64,000 bases of DNA from Sediminihaliea albiluteola (GTDB lineage: Bacteria > Pseudomonadota > Gammaproteobacteria > Pseudomonadales > Halieaceae): contig NZ_JACFXU010000014.1 of the NCBI RefSeq assembly GCF_014077625.1, forward strand, positions 62,001-126,000, in the 5' to 3' direction. Made by a program: the position numbers and the translations under genes. Below are positions 27,164 to 36,619 of this stretch, piece after piece. Positions within the stretch are counted from its first letter, which is position 1; each line of letters starts with the position of its first letter. A model generated the notes under the pieces. That model was not told where the DNA came from. It searched no databases and saw only the letters and a list, made by a program, of their open reading frames with translations.

Positions 27164-28711
27164 CTAATTGACCGTGGTCACCCGCAGCACTTCTTCAAGA
27201 CTGGTATCACCGGCCAATATTCGGCTGCGACCATCGAACTCAATGCCGGGATAATGCTTGCGAGCCTCGGCTAGCATGCGCTGCTCGCTGGCTCCCTCGT
27301 GAATCATTAGGCGCAGGACATCATCGACTTCAATCAGTTCGTAGATCCCGGTGCGGCCGCGATAACCACTGAAATTACAGCGCTCACAGCCCTGCCCGCG
27401 GTAGAGCAGCAAATCCTTGGACTCTGCTGCTGACAAGTTCAGCAATTGCAGTTCCGAGGACCCTGGCTGGTAGCTTTCCTTACAATCTGGGCACAGGAGA
27501 CGCACCAAACGCTGAGCCATAACTGCCAGCAGACTTGAGGACAGTAAGAAGGGCTCAATACCCATGTCTTGCAGGCGCGTCACTGCGCCAATAGCCGTAT
27601 TGGTATGCAGTGTTGACAGTACTAGGTGGCCGGTGAGTGATGCCTGCACCGCAATCTCGGCGGTCTCTAGGTCGCGAATTTCCCCCACCATCACCACATC
27701 GGGGTCCTGCCGCAGAATGGCGCGCAAACCCCGAGCAAAGGTCATATCTACCTTGGTATTCACTTGGGTCTGTCCAACACCTGGCAGCATGTACTCAATG
27801 GGGTCTTCAATGGTGAGGATATTGCGCGTGGTCTGATTAATATGGGACAAGCCGGCATAGAGCGTGGTGGTTTTACCTGAGCCCGTTGGCCCAGTAACTA
27901 AAATAATACCGTGCGGGCTACGCAGAGACTTTTGGTAGGCACCCAGCACCTGGGGATTCATCGCCAGCTGCTCTAACTGCAATTGCCCCGCCTGCTTATC
28001 TAACAGGCGCAGCACCACTCGCTCACCGTGAGCCGATGGAATGGTCGACATCCGAATATCAACCGCGTGGCCGGCCAGTCGCACTGAAATACGTCCATCT
28101 TGAGGGACTCGCTTCTCTGCGATGTCCAGCTTAGCCATTACTTTCAAACGCGACACCAGCAGTGGAGCGAGCATACGCTTTGGTGATAGAACCTCTGACA
28201 ACACGCCATCAATACGGTAGCGCACACTGAGTCGGTCCTCAAAGGTCTCGACGTGAATGTCCGAAGCTTTCTCACGTACGGCTTGGGAAAGTATGGCGTT
28301 AATCAAACGAATGATGGGCGCGTCATCTTCAGCGTCCATCAGATCCCCAGCCTCGGGAATTTCATCCGCTAAACGACTGAGATCCACATCGCTGCTGATA
28401 TCCTCAGCCATCTGCAGCGCCTCGTTGTTACCCCGCTGGTAAGCGAGCGTTAGGCGGCGCTGGAACTCACCAGCACTGACCGTTTTGAGGGTAAAACCAC
28501 CTGCTAAAAAGCGCTGCAGCTCAATCATTACTTGCAGTGGCGGCTCTGCCTGACAGTAAACTGCCGGCGGCTCGTCTTCCCGATCCAACAACACTCCGTG
28601 GAGCTTGGCAAAGCTAAAGGGTAGGCCTTTTCCTGCTTCGCTCTCTGGCACGACAAGGGCCTCTGCGTCACTCTCTAGTACTGCTTCTAGCTCTAGATCG
28701 GGCCTCACCAT
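27164..28711 (-). CDS. gspE: Type II secretion ATPase GspE
   Basis: The cytoplasmic hexameric ATPase that powers the pseudopilus. From the chosen ATG (MVRPDLE) it has 515 residues: an N-terminal GspL-binding region, Walker A GPTGSGKT at 274-281, the Asp box and Walker B region ([11 protein letters not shown], about 337-347), the His box [11 protein letters not shown], and a four-cysteine metal site (Cys407, 410, 442, 445). The frame is open 23 codons further, but that would overlap gspD strongly; the ATG at 28711 overlaps the gspD stop as TAATG, the usual coupling. Confidence 0.96.
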   Translation of the reverse strand: MVRPDLELEAVLESDAEALVVPESEAGKGLPFSFAKLHGVLLDREDEPPAVYCQAEPPLQVMIELQRFLAGGFTLKTVSAGEFQRRLTLAYQRGNNEALQMAEDISSDVDLSRLADEIPEAGDLMDAEDDAPIIRLINAILSQAVREKASDIHVETFEDRLSVRYRIDGVLSEVLSPKRMLAPLLVSRLKVMAKLDIAEKRVPQDGRISVRLAGHAVDIRMSTIPSAHGERVVLRLLDKQAGQLQLEQLAMNPQVLGAYQKSLRSPHGIILVTGPTGSGKTTTLYAGLSHINQTTRNILTIEDPIEYMLPGVGQTQVNTKVDMTFARGLRAILRQDPDVVMVGEIRDLETAEIAVQASLTGHLVLSTLHTNTAIGAVTRLQDMGIEPFLLSSSLLAVMAQRLVRLLCPDCKESYQPGSSELQLLNLSAAESKDLLLYRGQGCERCNFSGYRGRTGIYELIEVDDVLRLMIHEGASEQRMLAEARKHYPGIEFDGRSRILAGDTSLEEVLRVTTVN

Positions 28712-30783
28712 TATTCGCCCTCCACTGTCGCTGCGCTCTGCGCTCGGATCTCCTCCAGTTGTTGAATCTGCTCTTCCCACTGCGGTAGTACCGGCACGTA
28801 TTCATCGTCGAGGAACATCAGCCCGCGATCTTTTCGGGCCTGCTGCTGCTCGCGGATAAAACGGTATTTATCCGCCGTGGCGCCAGCCAACTCCCGGTCA
28901 TCACGGATAATGGTCGGACGAATAAAAATCAATAGATTGGTCTTAACCACGGATACTGCATCGGAGCGAAATAGGCGGCCCAAAATCGGTATATCGCCTA
29001 GTAGCGGCACTTTTTGCGTACCATCTTGCACATTGTCTTTAATCAAACCACCAAGCACCACCACCCGATTGTTTGTCGCCAACACCTTAGTCTGCAATTT
29101 ACGCTCGTTGGTAATGAGATCCGATGCCCGCAGGGTCGCCGCAGAATTACTCAAACTGGATACTTCCTGAGAGATATCCAACACCACGGAATCGCCTTCA
29201 TTAATATGCGGGGTCACTTTCAAGGTGATGCCCACGTTCTCACGCTCAATAGTCTGGAAGGGGTTCTGCGCACCGTTACCACCGCCACCGGTATTAGAAT
29301 ACGAGCCAGTGACAAAAGGCACGCTCTGACCCACAGTAATATAGGCCTCTTGGTTATCCAGGGTCAGCAGGCTCGGCGTGGACAGAATGTTGGCGTTGGA
29401 TTGCTCCTTCAATGCATTGAGAATCACCGTCATCGACAAGTTGTTGCTGATCGTGCCCCAACCCATGGTCACACCGTCAGTTCCGGCCAGCGCACCCGCC
29501 AAAGCACCCACATTAAAATCACCAGTAGTGCTCGAGTTATCAACTTCATTGTTGGGGTTTAGAATAGCTCCGCCGATATTGCTTAAACGGCCATCACCCT
29601 TGGTGACATTGCCGCCAAAGGCGCCATCGTCGTTGGCGAACAGCCACTGCAAGCCGAGGTCTTCCGCATCTTTGACCTCCATCTCCACAATGATGGCCTC
29701 TACCAAGACCTGGGCACGGCGAATATCGAGGCGCCGAATCACCGCCTCTAAAGCGGCCATCTCATCGTTAGCGGCAGTAATAATCAAGGCGTTAGTGCCC
29801 GGATCTGCTTCAATCGTCGAACTGCCAGCAGCCTGCTGAGCGTTTTTACCCTCCGCGTCTAAGCGGCCAATATTTTGCATGACGCGGCTAAGCACTTCGG
29901 CAATTTCATCGGCCTTGGCGTACTCCAAATACACCACTTTTACATTGCCGCTCTGCTCTAGCGGCGTATCCAAGTGATTGATCAAACGGCGCAATCTAGC
30001 GCTCTCTAACTCATCCGCGCTAATTAGCACACTATTGGTCCGGGCATCGGCTACCAGCAAAACTTCCGAATCAGCACCCCCGTTCTTTTTGGCCTCGGAC
30101 TCACTCAGCTGATTGAGCATCCGCACAACGTCCTCGGCCACCCCGTATTTCAGCTTAATGATATTTGTTTCCTGCACAGCCGAGCGATCCATGCGCTGGA
30201 TAATCTCGCTGATGCGATCAATATTTGAAGCAATATCAGAGATAATAATCGCGTTACTAGGGGCATAGGCAGCCATATGTGCCTGCTGTGGTACCAAAGG
30301 ACGCAACACTGGAATCAACTTCGCCGCGGAAATATTCTCCAACTTCATCACTTGGGTCACGTACTCGTCATTGCCGCCACGAGCCGCAATAGCACGCACC
30401 GCTACTGGCGCCGAACGCGCATCCTTGCTCTGAATCACCCGCACCACCCCACCGGAGCGCACCGCGGTATAACCATGAACTTCTAGGATGGACAGAAAAA
30501 GATCGTAGAGCTCGCTGCGACTCACCGGCTTGGAGGACACCACCTTCACTTTGCCCTTTACGGCAGGGTCAACCACGATGGTGGTTTCAGTGGCCTCGGC
30601 CACAAACTTGATCAGCTCCTGAATATCGGTCTCTTTCAAATTGACCATATATTCTTGAGCCAGCGTTGGGGTGTTCATCCCCAGCGCTGATAACACGATC
30701 AGCAAGGCCATGGCCAAGGGCTTAATTCGCAGGTGTTTCACTAGCACAGAGATCCTCTTATTATCCTTGTCTGACTCTATCAC
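28711..30783 (-). CDS. gspD: Type II secretion outer-membrane secretin GspD
   Basis: Forms the 15-fold outer-membrane channel. The 690-residue protein starts with a signal peptide (hydrophobic [13 protein letters not shown], ending LAQ), then N0 ([22 protein letters not shown]), N1-N3 KH-like repeats with the glycine/Asn-rich insertion near residues 385-440, and a C-terminal secretin domain containing VPFVTGSYS, the GG-rich gate loop, and VVVLGGLI with [14 protein letters not shown]. The GTG start overlaps the gspC stop as GTGA; a GTG 12 codons later with its own AGAGG is an alternative. The tail could bind a pilotin, but none is encoded nearby. Confidence 0.96.
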   Translation of the reverse strand: MIESDKDNKRISVLVKHLRIKPLAMALLIVLSALGMNTPTLAQEYMVNLKETDIQELIKFVAEATETTIVVDPAVKGKVKVVSSKPVSRSELYDLFLSILEVHGYTAVRSGGVVRVIQSKDARSAPVAVRAIAARGGNDEYVTQVMKLENISAAKLIPVLRPLVPQQAHMAAYAPSNAIIISDIASNIDRISEIIQRMDRSAVQETNIIKLKYGVAEDVVRMLNQLSESEAKKNGGADSEVLLVADARTNSVLISADELESARLRRLINHLDTPLEQSGNVKVVYLEYAKADEIAEVLSRVMQNIGRLDAEGKNAQQAAGSSTIEADPGTNALIITAANDEMAALEAVIRRLDIRRAQVLVEAIIVEMEVKDAEDLGLQWLFANDDGAFGGNVTKGDGRLSNIGGAILNPNNEVDNSSTTGDFNVGALAGALAGTDGVTMGWGTISNNLSMTVILNALKEQSNANILSTPSLLTLDNQEAYITVGQSVPFVTGSYSNTGGGGNGAQNPFQTIERENVGITLKVTPHINEGDSVVLDISQEVSSLSNSAATLRASDLITNERKLQTKVLATNNRVVVLGGLIKDNVQDGTQKVPLLGDIPILGRLFRSDAVSVVKTNLLIFIRPTIIRDDRELAGATADKYRFIREQQQARKDRGLMFLDDEYVPVLPQWEEQIQQLEEIRAQSAATVEGE

Positions 30784-31847
30784 TGTTCACCCGCAGCGGC
30801 ACCAAGATCCACGCTCAATGAGAGTGGCTGGCCCTGACGCTCTAGCTCAAACACCGCCTCACTTGCTTCACGCATGGCGTGGTAAAGCTGCACTGTGTTA
30901 GCTGGGTTGTCTAGGGCAATGCCATTGACGCTAGTGACTAGGTCACCAGCCTTAAAACCAAAGCGCTCAAATGCCGCGGCATCGCGGCCCGGGGCAACGC
31001 GATAACCACGTAACTTGCCATCTTCGCGCACCGCGCTAATACGCACTAGTGAAGCCAGTGACTGGGGGTCTTGGTAAAGCTGCCTGCGATAAGCCAAAGC
31101 TAATTGAGTGGTTTCGGTATCAGCGCGCTGCTCAATCTGCACACTGGGTGGACTTGGGCGGTTAGCCGCCGCTGGCGCTAAGGCTCCGCGGCTAGCATTT
31201 AGCTGACGATCAAAATCGTTTTGCTCAAACAGGCTCAGCAGCTCATAGGTGCCACTGTTATCAATCACCACTTGACCTGGCATCACCTTAGCCAGTTTTA
31301 CGCCACTTGATACCGGTAGCTCATCATCTACAGCATAAACAGCTTGCTGGTTGCGATACTCAATAATAGCGTGGCCCAGGCCACTATCACTGGAAGCCAC
31401 AATACCCCGTAAGATAAGATCAAGCCGAGTTTCTCGGGCGCCCTCTTCTATCCCCTCGCGCGCCACAGGACTGGCATTTTGAGCAGCCATTAGTGCTGCA
31501 GCACTGGCCTCCTCACCTGCCTCACCAAACAATTGCCAGGATTTAAGAGCTTCCATATCCACTGTCTGTGTCAATGCGGGTGCTTGACTGCGAGCGACGG
31601 GATTGAGGATATGGCTTGGCAGGGCCACAGACTGAGGCTGTGGCCACAGGGCCCAGAGCAACTGAGCCAAAGCGAATACGGCCCATACTAACAGCACTAG
31701 CAACAGCACTTGCCGGATGCGTTTAATACGCTCCGCTTGCGCCAAGCCAAGGATAGCTTGTTGCAAGATCGCCGCGGTGCGCTCGACGATATTTGTTAAT
31801 TGTTCTAGCCTTTGGGCTGGCAAAGCGCACTCCCCATATTGCACCAC
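30780..31847 (-). CDS. gspC: Type II secretion protein GspC with PDZ domain
   Basis: GspC ties the inner-membrane platform to the secretin. The 355-residue protein has a membrane segment at about residues 45-67, the homology region that contacts GspD N0 (LKSWQLFGEAGE, then LDLILRGIVASSDSGLGHAIIE), and a C-terminal PDZ domain (about 270-350: YRVAPGRDAAAFERFGFKAGD). PDZ rather than coiled coil marks the enterobacterial/marine subtype. It begins the operon with one of two adjacent GTG codons, so the exact start is uncertain. The terminator of sat lies upstream. Confidence 0.92.
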   Translation of the reverse strand: MVQYGECALPAQRLEQLTNIVERTAAILQQAILGLAQAERIKRIRQVLLLVLLVWAVFALAQLLWALWPQPQSVALPSHILNPVARSQAPALTQTVDMEALKSWQLFGEAGEEASAAALMAAQNASPVAREGIEEGARETRLDLILRGIVASSDSGLGHAIIEYRNQQAVYAVDDELPVSSGVKLAKVMPGQVVIDNSGTYELLSLFEQNDFDRQLNASRGALAPAAANRPSPPSVQIEQRADTETTQLALAYRRQLYQDPQSLASLVRISAVREDGKLRGYRVAPGRDAAAFERFGFKAGDLVTSVNGIALDNPANTVQLYHAMREASEAVFELERQGQPLSLSVDLGAAAGEQ

Positions 31848-31970
31848 CGGGTGCTTTCACCCAGCCAGTCTCTAAGGATTATAGGGTGCCGGCTCTAAAG
31901 ATAAAACCTTCATGGCTTAGCCCGCTCTAAGCTGGGCAATTAACTTGTGTTTTAAGCGCCCCAAAACGAA

Positions 31971-31995
31971 CAAGGCCCCGTAAAACGGGGCCTTG
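31971..31995 (-). terminator. Rho-independent terminator of sat
   Basis: A perfect 11-bp inverted repeat (CAAGGCCCCGT at 31971-31981, its complement at 31985-31995) with a three-base loop. Read on the minus strand it lies 26 bases after the sat stop and is followed by a T-containing tract (TTCGTTTTGGGG). It separates sat from the gspC operon. Confidence 0.85.
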
Positions 31996-32020
31996 TAAGC
32001 ACATTCTGTGAACGCTGAGT

Positions 32021-33202
32021 TTACAGCGACTGATAGTAATCCATCAGAATCTGTGCCACTTCAGGACGGGAGAACTCAGGCGGTGGCGCAATCCCATTGC
32101 CCAACATCTCACGCACCTTGGTGCCAGAGAGCAAAACGAAGTCATCTTTGCTGTGATCGGGCGCATCACGCATCATCACCACGCGATCCAGTTTTTTGCT
32201 GTAAGCGGTGTGATCAGCACGGTAAATTTGCAGCTCTAGCGCGTCAGCAGGCACTTCTTCATCGAAGATGGTCTGGGCATCAAAACCACCGTAATAATCG
32301 CCAACGCCAGCGTGGTCACGACCGACAATCAAGTGGGTGCAGCCACTGTTCTGACGGAATACTGCGTGCAATACCGCCTCACGTGGACCAGCGTAGAGCA
32401 TGTCAAAGCCGTAACCGGTGATCATGACCGTGTTAGCCGGGAAGTACACATCCACCATCTTGCGAATCGCAGCGTCGCGCACATCAGCAGGAATATCACC
32501 CGGCTTCAGCTTGCCCAACAGCATGTGAATCAGAATACCGTCAGCCTTCAGGTCATTCATCGCCATGCGGCACAGCTCTTCGTGGGCGCGGTGCATGGGG
32601 TTGCGAGTTTGGAAAGCAACCACTTTTTCCCAGCCGCGCTCGGCAATTTCATCGCGAATCTGATAAGCGGTGCGGAAAGTGTCGGGGAAATCTGCCTTAA
32701 AATAAGAAAAGCCCAATACTTGAATCGACCCAGACAACAAAGTGCGACCCAGCGACTTGAAGGTCGCCACACCGGGGTGCTCAGGATCGAGGGTGCGGAA
32801 AATTTTCTCCGCCATAAAGTCCATCTGCTCTTCGCTTACCGACTCAACCGCTTCAACATCCATCACTGCCAGTACTGGATTGCCTTCTACGTTAGGGTCG
32901 CGCAAGGCAATGCGGCTGCCCGCTTCAATGCCGCTCTCATTAGTCATATTGACAATAGGCACCGGCCAGAACAAACCATCAACAGTCTGCAGCTTTTCCG
33001 CTACGCTGAGGCTGTCGGCCAAATTCATATAGCCAGTCAAGGGGTTAAAGTAACCGGCGCCCAGCATCACAGCATTGGCTGCCGCCGCTGAGTTAAGCAG
33101 CAAAGAAGGTAGCTTTTCAGCCTCTGCAGCAAGTGCTGCACGAGCCGCATCATCCGCTACATAAAGAGGCTTCAGTTCATTGGAACCGTGGGGTTTAATC
33201 AT
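32021..33202 (-). CDS. sat: ATP sulfurylase, homomeric type (sulfate adenylyltransferase)
   Basis: Makes adenylylsulfate (APS) and pyrophosphate from ATP and sulfate. The 393-residue protein belongs to the homomeric ATP sulfurylase family, not the CysD/CysN pair usual in gammaproteobacteria. The active-site strands QTRNPMHRAHEEL and GRDHAGVGDYYG carry the HxxH-type (MHRAH) motif, and a PUA-like N-terminal domain (YLNLADSLSVAEKL region of the gene product) precedes it. A GGAG ribosome site is six to eight bases before the ATG. It follows cysC by 55 bases and closes the cluster at a strong terminator. Its product is the substrate of CysC. Confidence 0.95.
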   Translation of the reverse strand: MIKPHGSNELKPLYVADDAARAALAAEAEKLPSLLLNSAAAANAVMLGAGYFNPLTGYMNLADSLSVAEKLQTVDGLFWPVPIVNMTNESGIEAGSRIALRDPNVEGNPVLAVMDVEAVESVSEEQMDFMAEKIFRTLDPEHPGVATFKSLGRTLLSGSIQVLGFSYFKADFPDTFRTAYQIRDEIAERGWEKVVAFQTRNPMHRAHEELCRMAMNDLKADGILIHMLLGKLKPGDIPADVRDAAIRKMVDVYFPANTVMITGYGFDMLYAGPREAVLHAVFRQNSGCTHLIVGRDHAGVGDYYGGFDAQTIFDEEVPADALELQIYRADHTAYSKKLDRVVMMRDAPDHSKDDFVLLSGTKVREMLGNGIAPPPEFSRPEVAQILMDYYQSL

Positions 33203-33257
33203 GACATTCTCCGTTGTTCAATAGGGTTCTGCTTAACAGCAAGGCGACTCAAGCTAC

Positions 33258-33875
33258 TTATGCTGGGATGATGCCGCGCTTGCGCAGCACAGTCAGAATT
33301 TCTTCCACTTCTTCATCCAGCGTTTGCCGATCGGAATGCAGGTGTACTTCCGGGTTGGACGGCGCCTCATAGGGGTCATCAATCCCAGTAAAGTTTTTGA
33401 TCTCGCCGGCGCGGGCTTTCTTGTACAAACCCTTCGGGTCGCGCTCTTCCGCTGCGGCCAGTGAGCAATCGACAAACACTTCGATGAAATCCATACCCGC
33501 TGCATCGTGCAGGGCACGGACTTGATCGCGATCGGCGGTATAGGGGCTGATAAAACTGGACAGCGCAATCACACCGGTATCGGCAAACAGTTTTGCCACT
33601 TCACCAACACGGCGAATGTTTTCGGTGCGATCTTCGGCAGAAAAGCCTAAGTTTTTGTTAATCCCCAAGCGCACGTTGTCGCCGTCGAGACGGTATGACA
33701 AGATGCCCATCTCGTGCAGACGCCCTTCCAGCTCTACTGCAACCGTGCTTTTACCACTGCCAGACAGGCCGGTGAACCACAAGGTAGCACCTTTGTGGCC
33801 GAGTAATTTAGCGCGGTGTTCAGCAGTGATATCACCTTCGTGCCAAGTCACGTTTGTCGCTTTCTGTTTTACCAT
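33258..33875 (-). CDS. cysC: Adenylylsulfate (APS) kinase CysC
   Basis: Phosphorylates APS to PAPS, the universal sulfate donor. The 205-residue protein has Walker A GLSGSGKST, the conserved YRLDGDNVRLGINKNLGFS loop, the RRVGEVAKLFADTG helix, and SFISPYTADRDQVR. Its length matches single-domain CysC. The gene lies between the sulfotransferase and sat on the same strand. Because CysC makes PAPS rather than reducing it, and a sulfotransferase is adjacent, its product probably feeds sulfation as well as assimilation. Confidence 0.96.
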   Translation of the reverse strand: MVKQKATNVTWHEGDITAEHRAKLLGHKGATLWFTGLSGSGKSTVAVELEGRLHEMGILSYRLDGDNVRLGINKNLGFSAEDRTENIRRVGEVAKLFADTGVIALSSFISPYTADRDQVRALHDAAGMDFIEVFVDCSLAAAEERDPKGLYKKARAGEIKNFTGIDDPYEAPSNPEVHLHSDRQTLDEEVEEILTVLRKRGIIPA

Positions 33876-33920
33876 CGTTCAACTCTCACTGTATCGTTAA
33901 TTGTCAAAAACAAGGCCCGC

Positions 33921-33957
33921 CTCTGCCGCCTATGCCTAAATACAGGCACAGGCAGAG
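33921..33957 (-). repeat. Inverted repeats in the sulfotransferase-cysC gap
   Basis: Two nested repeats form one hairpin: a 7-bp outer stem (33921-33927 with 33951-33957) and a 5-bp inner stem (33933-33937 with 33944-33948) joined by a short internal loop. It lies in the 149-base gap upstream of cysC, so it would be in the cysC leader if the message continues from the sulfotransferase. Role unknown. Confidence 0.35.
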
Positions 33958-34008
33958 TCTCAGCAGGCAGCGACGCTAATCGCTGCTGGGCCCTAGAATG
34001 GAGGCGCT

Positions 34009-34030
34009 CGCTAACGGAGGCCCGTTAGCG
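34009..34030 (-). terminator. Hairpin at the end of the sulfotransferase gene
   Basis: A 9-bp stem (CGCTAACGG with CCGTTAGCG, four-base loop) overlaps the stop codon of the sulfotransferase gene. There is no T tract, so it may be a weak or processing hairpin rather than a full terminator. Confidence 0.4.
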
Positions 34031-35197
34031 CTCAATAAAGGCTGCGCGGTATTCCTGAAACTGCTGCTTTAAACCGTCTTCGGTGAAGCCAAACTGCTCC
34101 AGCGTATAAGCGTGGGGCGGGCGTAATTCGCGACGGTTAAAATCCTGCCATTTCGCCATCTCGCTGCGGGCTTCATCAGTCAGGTCCATGCCGAGAAATT
34201 GATAGACCTTTTCGATTTCTACCAGCGGCTGACTGACAGTGTCTTTAAACCACAGGTCGAGAAAAGCCTCGTCACCGAGTTCTTGGCGAACAGCCATGGT
34301 CTTGCGCATGCCATTGGCAAATTTACGAGCCCACTGCTCTCCCACCACCTTGGGATCAGCGGAATCTGAGTAGATGACCCAGACACCTGCAATCAGGCTG
34401 GCCAGCGAGGGAATGGTCTCGACAGGATCGCGATGGGATTGTACCACCTTTGCATCAGGAAACACTTTGAAAACCAGATCCATATAATGCAGGTGGTGGG
34501 GCGCCTTCAGCGTCCAGCGCTGAGCCTGCTGACCGCTGCGCTTTTTTTGCCACTGCAGAAACTGCAACATCAGCTTCAGATATTCGTAGCCCGGCGTGTG
34601 ATCCTGCGCTTCAATCCAAGCATCAAAGCTAGGGATATTGACCAAAGCCTGACAGTTGAAGCTGTAGAACGACTGTTCTAGCAGCATGATATCTTCGTCT
34701 GGCCCCATGGCATCCATGGGATGAATCGCCAGCAAATCGGGGTTGGCATCCACCATGGCCTGTACTTCCGCCTTGGCTTCGCTGATGCGCCGATCGCCCT
34801 CAAGAGTGAAGTCCCAATCCAGGTCCGGACAGGGGAAGCGCACTTCATACCACAGTGGCGCGTACATTCTTCGGTCAGCGGCAATCGTGCGATGTAGCAT
34901 GGTAGTGCCAGTTCGCGGCAGGCCGACAATCACCAAGGGCGATTCAATCACCTCATCAAGAATTTCTGGGTAACGACTCAGCCAAGCCTGCACTCTCAGG
35001 CGAGTCGCTAAAATATCGACCATGCGCTGGTGCATGGCATGTCGACCCATCTCGTTCAGATCAGCCTCGTGCTCCAATGACCACAGCAGGCGGCGCAGTG
35101 GCTCCTCATGGGACTGATCACCAAAATCTTCTAGACCATCCACTGCTTTGGCAGCGGCAATAATATCTTCAGGGGCAAAACTCAGTTGATCACTCAT
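34025..35197 (-). CDS. PAPS-dependent sulfotransferase
   Basis: A 390-residue sulfotransferase that would move sulfate from PAPS onto a hydroxyl or amine of an unknown acceptor. The 5'-phosphosulfate loop is GLPRTGTTMLH (about residue 93 on) and the 3'-phosphate site is the segment with QSHRDPVETIPSLASL. The family is the Sulfotransfer_3-like group found in actinobacteria and marine proteobacteria. It is 11 bases after the DUF1214 gene and upstream of cysC and sat, which supply its donor. The acceptor cannot be read from the sequence; sterols, lipids, or small hydroxylated metabolites are all possible. Confidence 0.9.
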   Translation of the reverse strand: MSDQLSFAPEDIIAAAKAVDGLEDFGDQSHEEPLRRLLWSLEHEADLNEMGRHAMHQRMVDILATRLRVQAWLSRYPEILDEVIESPLVIVGLPRTGTTMLHRTIAADRRMYAPLWYEVRFPCPDLDWDFTLEGDRRISEAKAEVQAMVDANPDLLAIHPMDAMGPDEDIMLLEQSFYSFNCQALVNIPSFDAWIEAQDHTPGYEYLKLMLQFLQWQKKRSGQQAQRWTLKAPHHLHYMDLVFKVFPDAKVVQSHRDPVETIPSLASLIAGVWVIYSDSADPKVVGEQWARKFANGMRKTMAVRQELGDEAFLDLWFKDTVSQPLVEIEKVYQFLGMDLTDEARSEMAKWQDFNRRELRPPHAYTLEQFGFTEDGLKQQFQEYRAAFIER

Positions 35198-35208
35198 TGC
35201 TACGACTC

Positions 35209-36315
35209 TTATTGCTGTAAATCGGAAAGCTTGACGACACGGCAGCGAATCGGCGGCTTATCGCTGGCTTCCACATAGCGCAGCAGCATGGCACCGCAGC
35301 GATGACCGGCAGTATCCAGCCAATTGGGGTAGCTGGTGCCCGGGTTTTGGCCACTGATCACAATGCAGACTGTACCATCGTCAGCAAGCACCGCGCTGTG
35401 TTTGTTGATGTGTATCCGGTGGTAGCGGTAGTCCAGCGACTCCATCCAGTAATTAGATAGCTGTAAGTTCCAAGTGCGACACTCTTTAGGCGGCGTGAAC
35501 TCTACGACCAAGGCCTGATCTGCCTCCAGCTCCCAGTAGCTGTTGTGATAATAAATTGCGGGATCACCGCCGGCTCGCAGACAGACTTCCTGGTCATTGG
35601 GGGGTAGCTGGTTGATATGCTCCGAAAAACTCTGCATCCACTGGTGAAATAAACCTGCAGTGCCACTGACAAAAGGCACTACTGTCTCGAGTTGCTGGGC
35701 AAACTTAGCCGGATCCAGGACCGGGCTATCTTGCGGGTCAAGGCACTCAATACTCAACTTGGCAACCTGTTCTTTTGAGCGGTCGCGAAAGGTTTGACGC
35801 ACCAGCAAGCTATCAGAGGCCTCGGTCATCGGCAGCCAATTGCCGGGATGCTCTTTAGCCGACACAATCAACTCAAAATAGCCATCACTACCTATATCCA
35901 GCTCTTCGAGCTCGACATGGCCAGTGGGCGCCATCTCGCCGCCACCCGCGTAAGAGCCCGCCTTGGTTTCGATACTCAAGTAATCCACGCTGCCGCGATG
36001 CCCGCGGATACGGTACTCATGACGGCCGTCAATCGCGCAATTTTGATAAAAGTTATCGGGGTTATCGTTGCCGATTTTCGCAGTTTCGTGCGACAGAGAA
36101 TAAAACTGAGGGTACTGCGGGTCACTGAACTCAACCTGCTTTTCCAGGCTGAGTCGCAAAAGGCGTGTCAAATAGCGATAACCCTCCGCTTGGCTTAGTG
36201 GGTCAGTGGGCACACCAGCTGCCAAAACCTGACTGCCTGCCTGCTTCAGTGCATCGCAGAACTCGTTCCAAAGCTCTCCGCTGAGCAGCTTTTCTTCCGG
36301 TGATAATTGCGCCAT
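35209..36315 (-). CDS. DUF1214-domain protein
   Basis: A 368-residue protein with no clear signal peptide. The C-terminal third is a DUF1214 domain (EADQALVVEFTPPKECRTWNLQLSNYWMESLDYR, then HINKHSAVLADDGT and PGTSYPNWLDTAGH). The N-terminal two thirds, with EGYRYLTRLLRLSLE and IDGRHEYRIRGHRG, form its own region that I do not recognise. DUF1214 proteins have no assigned reaction. The start has AGGAGG nine to eleven bases upstream. It immediately precedes the sulfotransferase, and this pairing suggests it handles the same substrate. Function remains unknown. Confidence 0.72.
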   Translation of the reverse strand: MAQLSPEEKLLSGELWNEFCDALKQAGSQVLAAGVPTDPLSQAEGYRYLTRLLRLSLEKQVEFSDPQYPQFYSLSHETAKIGNDNPDNFYQNCAIDGRHEYRIRGHRGSVDYLSIETKAGSYAGGGEMAPTGHVELEELDIGSDGYFELIVSAKEHPGNWLPMTEASDSLLVRQTFRDRSKEQVAKLSIECLDPQDSPVLDPAKFAQQLETVVPFVSGTAGLFHQWMQSFSEHINQLPPNDQEVCLRAGGDPAIYYHNSYWELEADQALVVEFTPPKECRTWNLQLSNYWMESLDYRYHRIHINKHSAVLADDGTVCIVISGQNPGTSYPNWLDTAGHRCGAMLLRYVEASDKPPIRCRVVKLSDLQQ

Positions 36316-36395
36316 GAGATCCAGTCCTCCTAATTTAGGACAGGCAGTATCGCAAAGCTCAATGAAACATACATCACCCTAACGGGTGGTTTGAC

Positions 36396-36572
36396 TTACC
36401 AGTAAAAATCGATGGCCGACAGTAGCAGCATTATTCCTACCAGAGGGATAATCCAGCGCCGCAAACGGGCCATCTGCTCCGGATTGGCGGGCTTAGCAAA
36501 ACGCCCGCCAAGCACCACCATCAGCGCCACGCCGGCAAAAACCAACAGCAGTAGCAAGAAAAGATTATTCAT
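36396..36572 (-). CDS. Small two-span membrane protein, 58 aa
   Basis: A 58-residue protein with two hydrophobic segments (about residues 2-21 and 38-54) joined by a short basic loop (FAKPANPEQMARLRRW). The longer ORF would add six codons; the ATG chosen gives the natural hydrophobic start. It lies between the epimerase-like and DUF1214 genes on the same strand. I do not recognise it. It may be a structural partner of a membrane complex. Confidence 0.5.
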   Translation of the reverse strand: MNNLFLLLLLVFAGVALMVVLGGRFAKPANPEQMARLRRWIIPLVGIMLLLSAIDFYW

Positions 36573-36619
36573 TTCTTTGCAGACCAGCAATTAGCACCGC
36601 AACCCTCACTTGGCAGTCA

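Noticed and set aside
28712-28780. Extended N-terminus of gspE
   Set aside because: It would lie wholly inside gspD and is not family sequence; the TAATG overlap gives a better start.
29014-29562. Plus-strand ORF inside gspD
   Set aside because: It is antisense to the secretin and carries no family motif.
32312-33091. A 259-codon ORF on the plus strand inside sat
   Set aside because: It is fully antisense to a strongly supported ATP sulfurylase gene, has no recognisable motif, and such open frames are common opposite GC-rich genes.
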